This document shows, piece by piece, positions 62,843 to 64,000 of a stretch of 64,000 bases of DNA. Where the stretch lies: NCBI RefSeq assembly GCF_005844325.1, contig NZ_SPFY01000004.1:1-64000 (forward strand), written 5' to 3'. The stretch comes from Collinsella aerofaciens (GTDB lineage Bacteria; Actinomycetota; Coriobacteriia; Coriobacteriales; Coriobacteriaceae). Below the pieces are notes generated by a model. That model saw only the letters and a program-made list of their open reading frames with translations, had not been told where the DNA came from and searched no databases. Position 1 is the first letter of the stretch. Each line of letters begins with the position of its first letter. Both the position numbers and the translations under genes were made by a program.

Positions 62843-64000
62843 TTACTCGGCGTCGGTCTCCTCGTCCTTCTTCTCGGAAGGAAGCGGGGTAACCTCGATC
62901 TCGACGCCCAGAGTCTCAGCAGCGGACTTCATGGACAGAGAGATACGACGACGGTCGAGGTCGATCTCCATGACCTTGACCTGAACCTTGTCGCCCACGT
63001 GGGTGACCTGAGAAGGCTGGTCGACGTGCTTGTTGGCCATCTCGGAGATGTGCACCAGGCCCTCGATGCCCTCGCCCAGGTCGACGAAAGCGCCAAACGG
63101 GACAAGCTTGGTCACAGTGCCCTCGACGATAGCGCCGACGGGGTACTTCTTGACCAGTGCGCGCCACGGATCCTCGGTGGTCTGCTTGAGACCCAGGGAG
63201 ATGCGCTCGCGGTTGAGATCGACGTCGAGAACCTCGACCTCGACCTCCTGGCCGACCTTGACAACCTCGGAAGGATGGTTGACGTGGTTCCAGGAGAGCT
63301 CGGAAATGTGGATGAGGCCGTCGATACCACCGAGGTCGACGAAGGCGCCGAAGTCGACGATGGAGGAAACGGTGCCCTGGAGACGCATGCCAGACTTGAG
63401 CTTGGACAGGATCTCGGAGCGCTCGGCCTTACGGGACTCCTCGAGCACGACGCGACGGGAGAGGACGACGTTGTTGCGGTTGCGGTCCATCTCGATGACG
63501 CGGGCCTCGATGCGGGTGCCCATGTAGGAGGTGAGGTCCTTGACGCGACGGAGGTCGACGAGGGAGGCGGGCAGGAAGCCACGCAGGCCGATGTCGAGGA
63601 TCAGGCCGCCCTTGACAACCTCGATAACCTCGCCCTCGACGTTCTCGCCGGAGTTGAACTTCTCCTCGATGCGGTTCCAAGCACGCTCGTACTCGGCACG
63701 CTTCTTGGACAGGACCAGACGACCGTCCTTGTCCTCCTTCTGGAGTACCAGAGCCTCGATGGGATCACCGAGTGCAACGATGTCTGCAGGGTTAGCGTCC
63801 TTGCGGATGGACAGCTCGCGGACCGGGATAACGCCCTCGGACTTGAATCCGATGTCAACGAGCACCTCGTCATGCTCGATCTTAACGACAGTGCCGTTAA
63901 CGAGATCGCCCTCATCAAAGTCGGTAATCGTACCGTCGATGAGGTTGTTCATCTCCTCCTCGTTGACATCGTCAAGAGAGAAAATGGACGAGTTCTGAAT
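62843..64000 (-). CDS. rpsA: 30S ribosomal protein S1, 5' end beyond the window
   Basis: Binds mRNA on the small ribosomal subunit. Four S1 repeats are visible (about residues 30-100, 115-185, 205-275 and 290-360, counted from the window edge), each ending in the R-x-x-L-S motif (DGRLVLSKK, NNVVLSRR, ERISLGLK, RRISLSMK). The tail is acidic. An ATG at 63952 could start a 369-residue protein, but the frame stays open to the edge and reads NSSIFSLDDVNEEEM, an S1-like N terminus. The purine-rich GAGGAGGAG just before 63952 is then coding. The true start is probably outside. Confidence 0.93.
   Translation of the reverse strand: MQNSSIFSLDDVNEEEMNNLIDGTITDFDEGDLVNGTVVKIEHDEVLVDIGFKSEGVIPVRELSIRKDANPADIVALGDPIEALVLQKEDKDGRLVLSKKRAEYERAWNRIEEKFNSGENVEGEVIEVVKGGLILDIGLRGFLPASLVDLRRVKDLTSYMGTRIEARVIEMDRNRNNVVLSRRVVLEESRKAERSEILSKLKSGMRLQGTVSSIVDFGAFVDLGGIDGLIHISELSWNHVNHPSEVVKVGQEVEVEVLDVDLNRERISLGLKQTTEDPWRALVKKYPVGAIVEGTVTKLVPFGAFVDLGEGIEGLVHISEMANKHVDQPSQVTHVGDKVQVKVMEIDLDRRRISLSMKSAAETLGVEIEVTPLPSEKKDEETDAE

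Overview
The window is G+C-rich DNA from an anaerobic, gut-type actinobacterium of the class Coriobacteriia, most probably Collinsella (inference from protein style, a Hyf-type formate hydrogenlyase, a selenocysteine system and characteristic palindromic repeats; no 16S gene is present). Nearly all genes lie on the minus strand. There is no phage, transposase or CRISPR array.

Layout. 0.1-8.4 kb: housekeeping genes (folC, valS, clpX, clpP, tig, tRNA-Leu). 8.5-14.2 kb: a tandem array of palindromes, a two-gene XdhD/YgfM-type molybdenum hydroxylase, and gdhA. 14.4-21.5 kb: a selenium/molybdenum block with a Se/S-carrier-like protein, mobA, tRNA-Sec (selC), selB, selA and a stand-alone molybdopterin oxidoreductase. 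21.6-37.0 kb: a 14-gene formate hydrogenlyase locus read right to left: hydN-like ferredoxin, selenocysteine formate dehydrogenase fdhF, hyfA-hyfI, maturation genes hycH and hycI, and focA. 37.2-39.9 kb: a RelB/DinJ-PIN toxin-antitoxin pair, an AbiEi/DUF559-like protein, tRNA-Gly and tRNA-Pro. 39.9-44.5 kb: brnQ, then selD (itself a selenoprotein), yedF, a second Se/S-carrier-like gene and a cysteine desulfurase. 44.6-48.4 kb: an ATP-dependent 2-hydroxyacyl-CoA-dehydratase-like system (one activator, two catalytic paralogues) with an unusual leader. 48.4-53.8 kb: molybdate transport and cofactor genes modC, modB, modA, mogA and moeA. 54-62 kb: a CLC antiporter, lipid kinase, release-factor-like protein, xpt, MFS exporter, metY-like gene, C_GCAxxG_C_C protein and YigZ. 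62-64 kb: rnpB and rpsA, which runs off the right edge.

How it fits together. The window holds a complete selenocysteine pathway (selA, selB, selC, selD) plus candidate selenium-delivery proteins (YedF, two DUF3343 proteins, a NifS-like desulfurase), and two recoded UGA codons that use it (fdhF codon 140, selD codon 17). Molybdate import and molybdopterin steps (ModABC, MogA, MoeA, MobA) supply cofactor to FdhF, the XdhD-like hydroxylase and the orphan oxidoreductase. FdhF electrons pass through HydN/HyfA ferredoxins to the group 4 NiFe hydrogenase in the Hyf membrane arm, and FocA moves formate, so the centre of the window encodes formate to H2 + CO2 conversion.

The intergenic DNA is rich in palindromes of at least three designs, whose arms change together between copies.
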